This document shows, one piece after another, positions 57,298 through 64,000 of a stretch of 64,000 bases of DNA. Each line of letters begins with the position of its first letter. Positions within the stretch are counted from its first letter, which is position 1. The stretch is from an uncultured Pelagibacteraceae bacterium (lineage in GTDB: Bacteria > Pseudomonadota > Alphaproteobacteria > Pelagibacterales > Pelagibacteraceae): NCBI GenBank assembly GCA_902543245.1, contig CACBXQ010000003.1, forward strand, positions 1-64,000, written 5' to 3'. The notes beneath the pieces are model-generated. The model worked only from the letters and a program-made list of their open reading frames with translations, did no database searches and was not told where the DNA came from. The position numbers and the translations under genes were made by a program.

Positions 57298-58702
57298 TTT
57301 CTTTATTATATAGAATTTTATTTTTAAGCATATCAATATTAGAATTTAACTCATTATCATTCGACTTTAGCTTTTCTATCATTTTTACTGAATGTATAAC
57401 TGTAGTATGATCCCTATTTGAAAACTCCCTTCCTATTTCAGGTAAAGATTTTGTTGTTAGTAATTTTGATAGAAATATTGCTACTTGCCTCGGTCTGACA
57501 AGATATCTCGACCTTCTAGCAGATAACATCTCATTTTTACTAATTTTAAAAAATTTGCAAACTTCAGACTGAATTTGATCAATACTAATAGTATTTTCAG
57601 AAACATTTAAAAGATCCTTTAAAATTATCTTAACTTCAGAAAGATTTGGAATTTGATTGTAAACTTTAATAAAAGAATTTATTCGATTAAGAGCACCTGT
57701 TAATTCTCTTATACTAGTTTTAATTTCAGAACTTATAAACTTTTTTATGTTTTCAGGTATTTTTAATTCATTCGGATAAAGTATTTCATGCTCCGCACAT
57801 TTAGAATTTATGATTTTCAATCTTAAATCATAATTTGCTTTCTGAATATCAATAACAAGACCTCCAGCAAATCTAGATCTTATTCTCTCTTGAATTCTCG
57901 ACAATTTATTTGGAGGTCTATCAGCAGAAATAACTACTTGTGAACCTTTATCAATCAGCGAATTAAATGTATGAAAAAACTCTTCTTGCATTGCCTCCTT
58001 TCCATTCATAAATTGAATATCATCAATTATAAATACATCTGTATTTCTAAAGTAATCTTTAAACTTTACCATTTCATTAAGCTTAATTGATCTAACAAAT
58101 TGATACATAAATCGTTCTGCACTTATGAACATAACTTTAAACTTAGATTTCAAACTCAGGCCAATAGAATTTAGTAGATGAGTTTTACCCATCCCTACAC
58201 CACTATATATGTATAGTGGGTTATAATGAGCAATTTCTTCTGAAACTTTTTTTGCAGCTTCAAAAGCTATTTTATTACTTGTGCCAATTATAAAATTATC
58301 AAATTTCTTATTAGGATCCATTCTGTTGTATTGTAAAAATGAATCTTCGATAAATGATATATTAGACTTATTTGATGAGATTGGCTCGTTATCTCTATCA
58401 TTTGAAGTTTGGATATTGGCGTCCTGAACAATAAATTCAATTCTATTTAAATTTTTTTTATATAATTTAGCTATTTTTAATATTTGATCTAAGTATCTAG
58501 AGGTAATCCAATCTCTAATAAACCTTGTTGACACAGAAATCAATATATAATCATTATACTCGTTAATAAATTTTATTTTTTTAATCCAACTTTCATAAAT
58601 ATCATTACCAAATTTATCTTTCATTTCTGTTTGAACACTTTCCCAATTAAAAGCGTCTAAAACATCAATATTTTCGTTTGATTTTGTATAATTTTTTTCC
58701 AT
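57287..58702 (-). CDS. dnaA: chromosomal replication initiator DnaA
   Basis: The 471-residue protein has the four-domain DnaA plan. Domain I (residues about 15-95) contains SWIKKIKFINE. The AAA+ part has Walker A YSGVGMGKTHLLNSIG and Walker B VFIIDDIQFMNGKEAMQEEFF. The C-terminal DnaA-box binding domain has RPRQVAIFLSKLL and GREFSNRDHTTVIHSVKMI. It opens the replication origin. Its ATG at 58702 has a candidate promoter at 58735-58764. dnaN overlaps its end by 11 bases. Confidence 0.97.
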   Translation of the reverse strand: MEKNYTKSNENIDVLDAFNWESVQTEMKDKFGNDIYESWIKKIKFINEYNDYILISVSTRFIRDWITSRYLDQILKIAKLYKKNLNRIEFIVQDANIQTSNDRDNEPISSNKSNISFIEDSFLQYNRMDPNKKFDNFIIGTSNKIAFEAAKKVSEEIAHYNPLYIYSGVGMGKTHLLNSIGLSLKSKFKVMFISAERFMYQFVRSIKLNEMVKFKDYFRNTDVFIIDDIQFMNGKEAMQEEFFHTFNSLIDKGSQVVISADRPPNKLSRIQERIRSRFAGGLVIDIQKANYDLRLKIINSKCAEHEILYPNELKIPENIKKFISSEIKTSIRELTGALNRINSFIKVYNQIPNLSEVKIILKDLLNVSENTISIDQIQSEVCKFFKISKNEMLSARRSRYLVRPRQVAIFLSKLLTTKSLPEIGREFSNRDHTTVIHSVKMIEKLKSNDNELNSNIDMLKNKILYNKENEI

Positions 58703-58734
58703 GGGGAATAAATTTTCTTACGGGTAAATTTTTT

Positions 58735-58764
58735 ATTATGCAATAAAAATAAATTTTATTTCAA
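58735..58764 (-). promoter_or_regulatory. candidate dnaA promoter
   Basis: On the minus strand TTGAAA (58764-58759) and CATAAT (58740-58735) are 18 bases apart, with each hexamer five of six from consensus. Transcription would start near 58728, about 26 bases before the dnaA ATG. Confidence 0.45.
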
Positions 58765-58926
58765 AAAAAAATTAAATCTGTAAGTGAACTTACTAAATTA
58801 AAAATTGAATTTATTTTGATCTTAAAAAATAAATTTTTTTAAAATACTTAAAATTTAAAATATGAAAATAAAAACTATATGTAGTGTTTTTTAGAATTTT
58901 AAAATTATATTTGGTATAAATATTGT

Positions 58927-58955
58927 AAGTTGAGTAACTTCTTAGTTGTCAACTT
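58927..58955. other. hairpin in the rpsT-dnaA gap
   Basis: AAGTTGA and TCAACTT pair, and inside them AACT and AGTT pair again around a TCTT loop, giving eleven pairs with a small bulge. It lies about 38 bases after the rpsT stop. It has no T-run in the rpsT direction, so it may stabilise the rpsT message end rather than terminate it. The 290-base gap around it is otherwise A/T-rich, with no clear DnaA boxes. Confidence 0.5.
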
Positions 58956-58992
58956 AAAGTAGAATTGAAAAAATTGTAAAAATGGGATTCAA

Positions 58993-59253
58993 TTAAAGCG
59001 CGTTAATTTTTTTTGTAATTCTGGATATATTCCTTGACGCGTTTTGTTTTTTTATAATTCCAGTTTTAGCAACCTTCATTAATGCTGAGTTTAAACTAGG
59101 TAAAAATTCAAGTGCTTCTTTTTTTTTATTATTATCTATTAATAAATTCATTTTCTTTATTGAGTTTTTAAACTTACTTTTTCTAGACTTATTAACTAGG
59201 GTTTGCCTTGAAATTCTTCTTATTCTCTTAATTGCTGATTTTGTATTTGCCAT
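58993..59253 (-). CDS. rpsT: 30S ribosomal protein S20
   Basis: The 86-residue basic protein begins MANTKSAIKRIRRISRQTLVNK and ends KQNASRNISRITKKINAL, matching S20 throughout. An ATG two codons earlier (59259) is possible but MANTKSA is the conserved start. S20 binds 16S rRNA early in assembly. rpsT next to dnaA is the usual alphaproteobacterial arrangement. Confidence 0.97.
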   Translation of the reverse strand: MANTKSAIKRIRRISRQTLVNKSRKSKFKNSIKKMNLLIDNNKKKEALEFLPSLNSALMKVAKTGIIKKQNASRNISRITKKINAL

Positions 59254-59303
59254 TTGCAAAGTTATATAACTTTAGAATATTCGCTGGTCAATAAAATAAT
59301 TAG

Positions 59304-60164
59304 CTATTTTTGACAGTTTTTACAATAATATGTTGCTCTATTGTTGATATTTATTTTAATTATTTTTGATTCACATCCTCTATTTAAGCATAGATAATTT
59401 TCTCTTGAATAAGCCATAAATTCTTTTTGATAATTTCCTTTAAAACCGGAAACATTTTTAAAATCTCTAATCGATGATCCACCTTTATTTATAGCATGAC
59501 TTAAAACAAATTTAGTTTTAGAAATTATTTTCCTAATTTCTGATAAAGTTAAATTTTCAACTTTTTTTAAAGGGTTTATTTTGCTTCTAAATAAGATTTC
59601 GCTAGCATATATATTGCCAATTCCTGAGACTAAATTTTGATCAAGAAGTGAATTTTTTATATTTTTAATACTTTTATTAAATTTTTGTTTTAAATAATTA
59701 GTATTAAATTTATTTCCTAGAGGTTCCGGACCAAGTTTACTAAAATACTTAATTAATTCATCTTTAGATTTCATAATTTTTACAAAACCAAATCTTCTTG
59801 GATCATTATAAATTACTTTAAATTTATCAAAAAAAAAAATTAAATGATTATGCTTTTCTGGAAGATCTCTGCCATGATAAAAACTTATATTAGTATTTTT
59901 TTTATTTCCTTTATCTGACATATGAATAGTTCCTGACATTCCTAAATGCATTATTAAATATTGTTCAAAGTTTATTTGAAAAATTACGTATTTTGATTTT
60001 CTAAAAATTTTTGTTATTTTCTTTTTTTTTAAACTTTTCTCAAAATTTTTTGGTATTTTAAATCTCAAATTTCTATTATTCACTATTACTTTAGAAATTG
60101 TTTTGAATTTAACAATTTTATTAAGTGATTGCTTAACTATTTCAACTTCTGGTAATTCCGGCAT
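59304..60164 (-). CDS. mutM: formamidopyrimidine-DNA glycosylase
   Basis: The 286-residue protein starts PELPEVE, with the catalytic N-terminal Pro2 and Glu3, and has the H2TH region (LGPEPLGNKFN through GIGNIYASEILFRSKINP) and a C-terminal zinc finger with CLNRGCES and YYCKNCQ. Full length. It excises 8-oxoguanine and ring-opened purines and nicks the strand. The zinc finger has Cys-x4-Cys spacing in its first half. It is divergent from ubiE, a typical alphaproteobacterial neighbour. Confidence 0.95.
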   Translation of the reverse strand: MPELPEVEIVKQSLNKIVKFKTISKVIVNNRNLRFKIPKNFEKSLKKKKITKIFRKSKYVIFQINFEQYLIMHLGMSGTIHMSDKGNKKNTNISFYHGRDLPEKHNHLIFFFDKFKVIYNDPRRFGFVKIMKSKDELIKYFSKLGPEPLGNKFNTNYLKQKFNKSIKNIKNSLLDQNLVSGIGNIYASEILFRSKINPLKKVENLTLSEIRKIISKTKFVLSHAINKGGSSIRDFKNVSGFKGNYQKEFMAYSRENYLCLNRGCESKIIKININNRATYYCKNCQK

Positions 60165-60199
60165 TTAATACTATATTACAACTTATAAAAATAAATAAC

Positions 60200-60904
60200 A
60201 TGCGCCAACAACTACAAAATAAAAAAAATCTTGTAAAAAATGTATTTGAAAAAGTTTATGATAAATACGATTTAATGAATGACTTGATGTCATTAGGTGC
60301 GCATAGAATCTGGAAAAAAAACCTGATAAATATGACATCGCCTTTAGCAAATAAAAAATTAATTGATGTAGCCTGTGGCACAGGTGATATTGCGCAACTT
60401 TATTTAAAAAGATCGAATGTAAGCAATAATGTCCTATCGATCGATCCTAACAAAGGTATGATAGAAATCGCTAAAAGAAAACTTTCTAAATACAATAATT
60501 TAGAGTGGAAAGTTGGAAGTGCGGAAAATTTGCCTGCTCATGATAATTTTTTTGATTTTTACACAATTAGTTTTGGTTTAAGAAATACAAAGGATTTAGA
60601 AAAAACGCTAAATGAAGCTTACAGAGTTTTAAAACCTGGTGGAAAATTTCTCTGTCTAGAGTTTTCAAAAGTAGAAAACGAAAAGTTAAGTTTAATTTAT
60701 AAAAATTATAGTAAAATAATACCATCAATTGGTAAACTAATTGTAGGTGATCGAGCCCCATATGAATATTTAGTTAAAAGTATAAACAACTTTGTTAATC
60801 AGGATGAATTGTTAAATCTTTTAGAAGAATGTAATTTTAAGAAAGCAAACTTTATAAACATTAATGGGGGCATAGTTGCAATTCATTACGGCTGGAAAAT
60901 ATAA
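60200..60904 (+). CDS. ubiE: ubiquinone/menaquinone C-methyltransferase
   Basis: The 234-residue protein is a class I S-adenosylmethionine methyltransferase of the UbiE/COQ5 family. VFEKVYDKYDLMNDLMSLGAHR, VACGTGDIA (AdoMet-binding) and the COQ5 signature SFGLRNTKDLEKTLNEAYRV with LKPGGKF are clear. It methylates the ring of the ubiquinone precursor. It overlaps ubiB by one base (TAATG) and they act in the same pathway as coq7. Confidence 0.95.
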   Translation: MRQQLQNKKNLVKNVFEKVYDKYDLMNDLMSLGAHRIWKKNLINMTSPLANKKLIDVACGTGDIAQLYLKRSNVSNNVLSIDPNKGMIEIAKRKLSKYNNLEWKVGSAENLPAHDNFFDFYTISFGLRNTKDLEKTLNEAYRVLKPGGKFLCLEFSKVENEKLSLIYKNYSKIIPSIGKLIVGDRAPYEYLVKSINNFVNQDELLNLLEECNFKKANFININGGIVAIHYGWKI

Positions 60905-62475
60905 TGTTTAAGAAAATTTTTATTTTATTTAAAATAGCTAGAAAGTTAGCAAAATCTGATGCTTTAAAAATCATTTCAAGATTTCATAAACCTCCAAAAA
61001 TTTTAGAAATATTTTTTTATTTCATGTCTTTTACTGTAAATAAAAAAAAAATAGATAATTTAAGTCATCTGAGTGAGGAGGAAAAACTTTGTAATTCTTT
61101 ACAATCTATGGGAACTACATTTATTAAATTGGGTCAATTTTTATCAACAAGGCCAGATATAGTTGTTGAAAAACTTTCACAAAATTTAGAAAAACTTCAA
61201 GATAAAGTTCCTCCATTTGAAACAACTAAAGCTAACGAAATTTTAAGAACTGAACTGGGAGAAAATAATTACAAATTATTGATTAATTTAAGTGAGCCAG
61301 TTGCTGCTGCATCAATTGCCCAAGTTCATAAGGCGCAAATAGATGATAACGGTATTATAAAAGATGTTGCTGTAAAAATATTAAGACCAGAAATCAAAAA
61401 AATTTTTAATGAAGAAATAGATGCACTAATGTTATTTGCATATTTAATTGAAAGTTTATTAAAAAAAACAAAAAGACTAAAACTAGTTGAAGTTGTTTTT
61501 TTACTTAAAGAAATTACTAATCATGAAATGGATTTACGTTTTGAGGCAGCTGCAGCTAATGAATATGCTGAAAATACTAAGAACGATAATGGTTTTACAG
61601 TTCCAAAAATTTATTGGAACTTTACTAGTGAAAATATGCTTACTCTAGATTGGGTAGATGGAATTTCAATTAGAGAAAAAAAATTATTAGAAAATAATAA
61701 AATTAATACAAAATTGTTAGCCACTGACATAATTCAACATTTTTTAAGACATGCGGTGAGAGATGGTTTCTTTCACGCTGATATGCATCAAGGTAATATT
61801 TTTGTAAATAAAAACGGTGAAATTATACCAATTGATTTTGGTATAATGGGAAGATTAGATAACCTTAATAAGAGATTTTTAGCAGAAATACTTTATGGTT
61901 TTGTTAAGAGGGATTATAAAAAGGTTGCTGAGGTTCATATTATTGCTGGGTTAGTTCCAAAAAATGTTCCAGTTGATGAGCTTGCACAAGCTTTAAGATC
62001 AATTGGTGAACCTATTTTCGGGCAGTCAGTAAAAGATATTTCTGGTGGGAAATTATTAAAGCAATTATTTGAAATTACAGAAAAATTCAATATGCAAACT
62101 CAACCTCAACTTCTTTTGTTGCAAAAGACTATGGTGGTTGTTGAGGGTGTTGCAAGAAAATTAAATCCAGAAACCAATATTTGGGAAACATCAAAACCAG
62201 TTTTAGAGGATTGGTTAAAAAAAACTAAAGATCCAATAACTACAATTAATGAAACTCTTAAAACCACCTCAGAAGTATTCAAAAGGATTCCTGAATTTCC
62301 AGAAATAATGGATAAAGCAAACCAAGCTTTATCATTTTTAGCAAGTGGCAATATTCCTGAAAATACAAATTCTTATAGTGCCCTTAAAGAAAAAAAAAAT
62401 GAAATGATAAGTTTTAGAAACCAGTCTGTAATAGGTTTATTATTACTTGTAATTTTTGGCTTAATAGTATTTTAA
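60904..62475 (+). CDS. ubiB: ubiquinone biosynthesis protein UbiB
   Basis: The 523-residue protein is of the ADCK/UbiB atypical kinase family: the KxGQ-type motif in IKLGQFLSTRPD, the Ala-rich loop AAASIAQVHKA, VKILRP, and the kinase-like HADMHQGNIFVNKNGEIIPIDFG. The C-terminus has one or two hydrophobic segments (LLLLVIFGLIVF) typical of membrane anchoring. It is an ATPase needed for ubiquinone synthesis, probably handling lipid intermediates. It lies between ubiE and coaBC. Confidence 0.95.
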   Translation: MFKKIFILFKIARKLAKSDALKIISRFHKPPKILEIFFYFMSFTVNKKKIDNLSHLSEEEKLCNSLQSMGTTFIKLGQFLSTRPDIVVEKLSQNLEKLQDKVPPFETTKANEILRTELGENNYKLLINLSEPVAAASIAQVHKAQIDDNGIIKDVAVKILRPEIKKIFNEEIDALMLFAYLIESLLKKTKRLKLVEVVFLLKEITNHEMDLRFEAAAANEYAENTKNDNGFTVPKIYWNFTSENMLTLDWVDGISIREKKLLENNKINTKLLATDIIQHFLRHAVRDGFFHADMHQGNIFVNKNGEIIPIDFGIMGRLDNLNKRFLAEILYGFVKRDYKKVAEVHIIAGLVPKNVPVDELAQALRSIGEPIFGQSVKDISGGKLLKQLFEITEKFNMQTQPQLLLLQKTMVVVEGVARKLNPETNIWETSKPVLEDWLKKTKDPITTINETLKTTSEVFKRIPEFPEIMDKANQALSFLASGNIPENTNSYSALKEKKNEMISFRNQSVIGLLLLVIFGLIVF

Positions 62476-62482
62476 TTTACTT

Positions 62483-63694
62483 ATGAAAAATTTATATAAT
62501 AAAAAAATATTACTAATTATCTGTGGGGGAATATCAGCATACAAAAGTTTAGAATTGATAAGGTTATTAAAAAAAAGTGGTGCGGAGGTAAAAACTATCT
62601 TAACTGAAAGTGGAAAACAGTTTGTAACACCTTTATCAATAACATCATTGTCAAAAGAAAAAGTTTATGAAGATTTGTTTAGTATAGAAAACGAAACAGA
62701 AATGGACCATATCTCTCTATCAAGATGGTGTGATATTATTTTAGTTGCACCAATAACAGCAAATACAATATCAAAATTAAGCAATGGTAGTACAGAAGAT
62801 TTGGCTTCAACTGTAATTTTGGCTTCTAATAAAGATATATTGATTTGCCCTGCAATGAATGTTCGTATGTGGGAACATCCATCAACAAAAAGTAATTTAG
62901 AAAAACTAAAACAATTTGGTTATAAAGTTATAGGTCCCGAAATCGGAGATATGGCATGTGGAGAATATGGTGAAGGTAAAATGACAGAGCCAAATGTCAT
63001 TTTGCAATACATATTAAATTATTTTGATAAATTAAGAGAAATAAAGAATAAAAAACTAAAAGCATTAGTTACTGCTGGTCCAACAAAAGAATATATCGAC
63101 CCTGTACGATTTATAACAAATAAATCGAGTGGCAAACAAGGCTATGAAATTGCAAAATCATTTTATAAAAAAGGTTTTGATACAACTTTAATTTCTGGAC
63201 CTACTAACATAAACATTGAACCTGGTATTAATTTGATTCAAGTTGAAACCGCCGAGGAAATGTTAAAAGCAACGCAAGAAAGTTTACCAGTTGATGTAGC
63301 TGTTTTTTCAGCTGCTGTTGCAGATTATAAAACTAAAAATATAGAACATAATAAAATAAAAAAAAATGATAGCTTAATATTATCTTTAGAAAAAAATGTC
63401 GATATTTTAAATTTTGTATCAAATCATAATTTGCATAGACCAAATATTGTTATAGGTTTTGCGGCGGAAACAAATGATTTAGAAGAAAATTCATTAAAAA
63501 AATTATCTGAGAAAAATTGTGACTGGTTAATCTCAAATGATGTATCTAATGATACTATTGGATTTGACTCTGATTATAATGAGGTAACTATTTATTATAA
63601 AGATAAGAAAAAAAATAGAGAATTTATATCTAAGAGAAAAAAAGCTCAAATTGCAGATGAAATCACAAATAAAGTGATTAGCTACCTTAATTAA
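62483..63694 (+). CDS. coaBC: bifunctional phosphopantothenoylcysteine decarboxylase / phosphopantothenate-cysteine ligase
   Basis: The 403-residue protein has both domains of Dfp/CoaBC. The flavin decarboxylase CoaC (to about residue 185) has CGGISAYKSLELIRLL, APITANTISKLSNG and CPAMNVRMWEHP. The CoaB ligase has TAGPTKEYIDPVRFITNKSSGKQG, AVFSAAVADYK and GFAAETNDL. Together they make 4'-phosphopantetheine precursor for coenzyme A. It follows ubiB by seven bases, and the MoeB/ThiF-type gene starts nine bases later. Confidence 0.95.
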   Translation: MKNLYNKKILLIICGGISAYKSLELIRLLKKSGAEVKTILTESGKQFVTPLSITSLSKEKVYEDLFSIENETEMDHISLSRWCDIILVAPITANTISKLSNGSTEDLASTVILASNKDILICPAMNVRMWEHPSTKSNLEKLKQFGYKVIGPEIGDMACGEYGEGKMTEPNVILQYILNYFDKLREIKNKKLKALVTAGPTKEYIDPVRFITNKSSGKQGYEIAKSFYKKGFDTTLISGPTNINIEPGINLIQVETAEEMLKATQESLPVDVAVFSAAVADYKTKNIEHNKIKKNDSLILSLEKNVDILNFVSNHNLHRPNIVIGFAAETNDLEENSLKKLSEKNCDWLISNDVSNDTIGFDSDYNEVTIYYKDKKKNREFISKRKKAQIADEITNKVISYLN

Positions 63695-63703
63695 TTTTTG
63701 TTA

Positions 63704-64000
63704 ATGAAAAGCTTATTAAGCAAAAATCAAATTATAAGATTTGAAAAACAAATTTTATTAAAAGAAATTGGTGTATTGGGTCAAAAAAAGCTAACAAAAT
63801 CAAAGATATTAGTAATTGGCGTTGGGGGACTAGGTTGTCCAGTTGTAGATGTCTTGTCAAGAGCTGGGATTGGTAATATTGGCATTGTAGATGATGATTT
63901 TGTAAATTTATCAAATATTCATAGACAAACACTTTTTGATAATAATGATTTAGGAAAAAGTAAAGTTTTAGTAGTTAAAAATAAAGTTAAAAAAATAAAC
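63704..64000 (+). CDS. ThiF/MoeB/HesA-family adenylyltransferase, N-terminal part
   Basis: The frame begins with ATG 63704 and runs off the right edge after 99 residues. RFEKQILLKEIGVLGQKKL precedes the nucleotide-binding VIGVGGLGCPVVDVLSRAGIG and IVDDDFVNLSNIHRQTLF with the family Arg and Gln. These proteins activate a ubiquitin-like sulfur carrier (MoaD or ThiS) by adenylation. Whether it serves molybdopterin or thiamine synthesis cannot be said from the visible part. Confidence 0.85.
   Translation, partial: MKSLLSKNQIIRFEKQILLKEIGVLGQKKLTKSKILVIGVGGLGCPVVDVLSRAGIGNIGIVDDDFVNLSNIHRQTLFDNNDLGKSKVLVVKNKVKKIN

Noticed and set aside
57298..57336. N-terminal extension of DnaN
   Set aside because: It is read out of the dnaA 3' end; MKFSAN at 57297 is the standard clamp start.
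58730..58745. DnaA box (TTATGCAAT) before dnaA
   Set aside because: Only seven of nine bases match the consensus and it falls within the promoter; single weak match is not evidence of an origin.

Overview
The window is a very A+T-rich, tightly packed stretch of bacterial chromosome. It looks like an alphaproteobacterium of the SAR11 (Pelagibacterales) type. The grounds are: strongly A/T-biased codons with long lysine/asparagine/isoleucine runs; mostly overlapping or abutting genes; no gene-free gap over 300 bases; alphaproteobacterial gene orders (rpmH-rnpA-yidD-yidC then argB-HAD-dapD-dapE; rpsT-dnaA-dnaN beside mutM-ubiE-ubiB-coaBC; a Suv3-type helicase with fdxA and carD; a RegB-type kinase; cobS-cobT). 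The assignment is inference from gene content. I see no insertion sequence, prophage, CRISPR array or rRNA operon.

Layout. 1-7.8 kb: a divergent membrane-protein fragment, then a long plus-strand run with ribosomal protein L34, RNase P protein, membrane insertion (yidD, yidC), arginine and lysine biosynthesis (argB, dapD, dapE), a deacetylase-fold enzyme and a SET-domain protein. 7.8-11.9 kb (minus): truA, fmt, def, a large exported protein of unknown function and a small membrane protein. 12-17 kb (plus): aroK, aroB, a J-domain protein, cobS, cobT, with a BolA gene opposite. 17-30 kb (minus): regB, gyrB, tRNA-Ser and the classic thrS-infC-rpmI-rplT-pheS-pheT block with lepA, led by a glycosyltransferase. 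30-40 kb: a hydrolase, glutamate synthase (gltB, gltD), uppP, an EamA transporter and a trimethyllysine/butyrobetaine-type dioxygenase. 40-47.6 kb: tRNA-Arg, a mini membrane peptide, a thioesterase and a racemase, acetoacetyl-CoA synthetase, then helicase-terB-fdxA-carD. 47.6-56 kb: an isolated tiny Lys/Arg-rich peptide gene with its own promoter, palindrome and terminator; an acyl-CoA synthetase headed by tRNA-Leu; yqaA-dsbB-coq7; argH-small lipoprotein-lysA-plsC. 56-64 kb: dnaN-dnaA, rpsT, mutM, ubiE-ubiB-coaBC and the start of a MoeB/ThiF-type gene.

How it fits together. Almost everything is core housekeeping: translation, replication initiation and topology, amino-acid and nitrogen assimilation (gltBD, argB, argH, dapD, dapE, lysA), ubiquinone synthesis (coq7, ubiE, ubiB) and envelope building. 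The parts that stand out are small or regulatory: the 25-residue all Ala/Lys/Arg peptide; mini membrane peptides of 27 and 28 residues; mRNAs that appear to begin at a tRNA processing site; a SET methyltransferase beside a deacetylase-fold protein; CobS/CobT with a J-domain partner but no other cobalamin genes nearby; and a RegB kinase with an altered histidine box.
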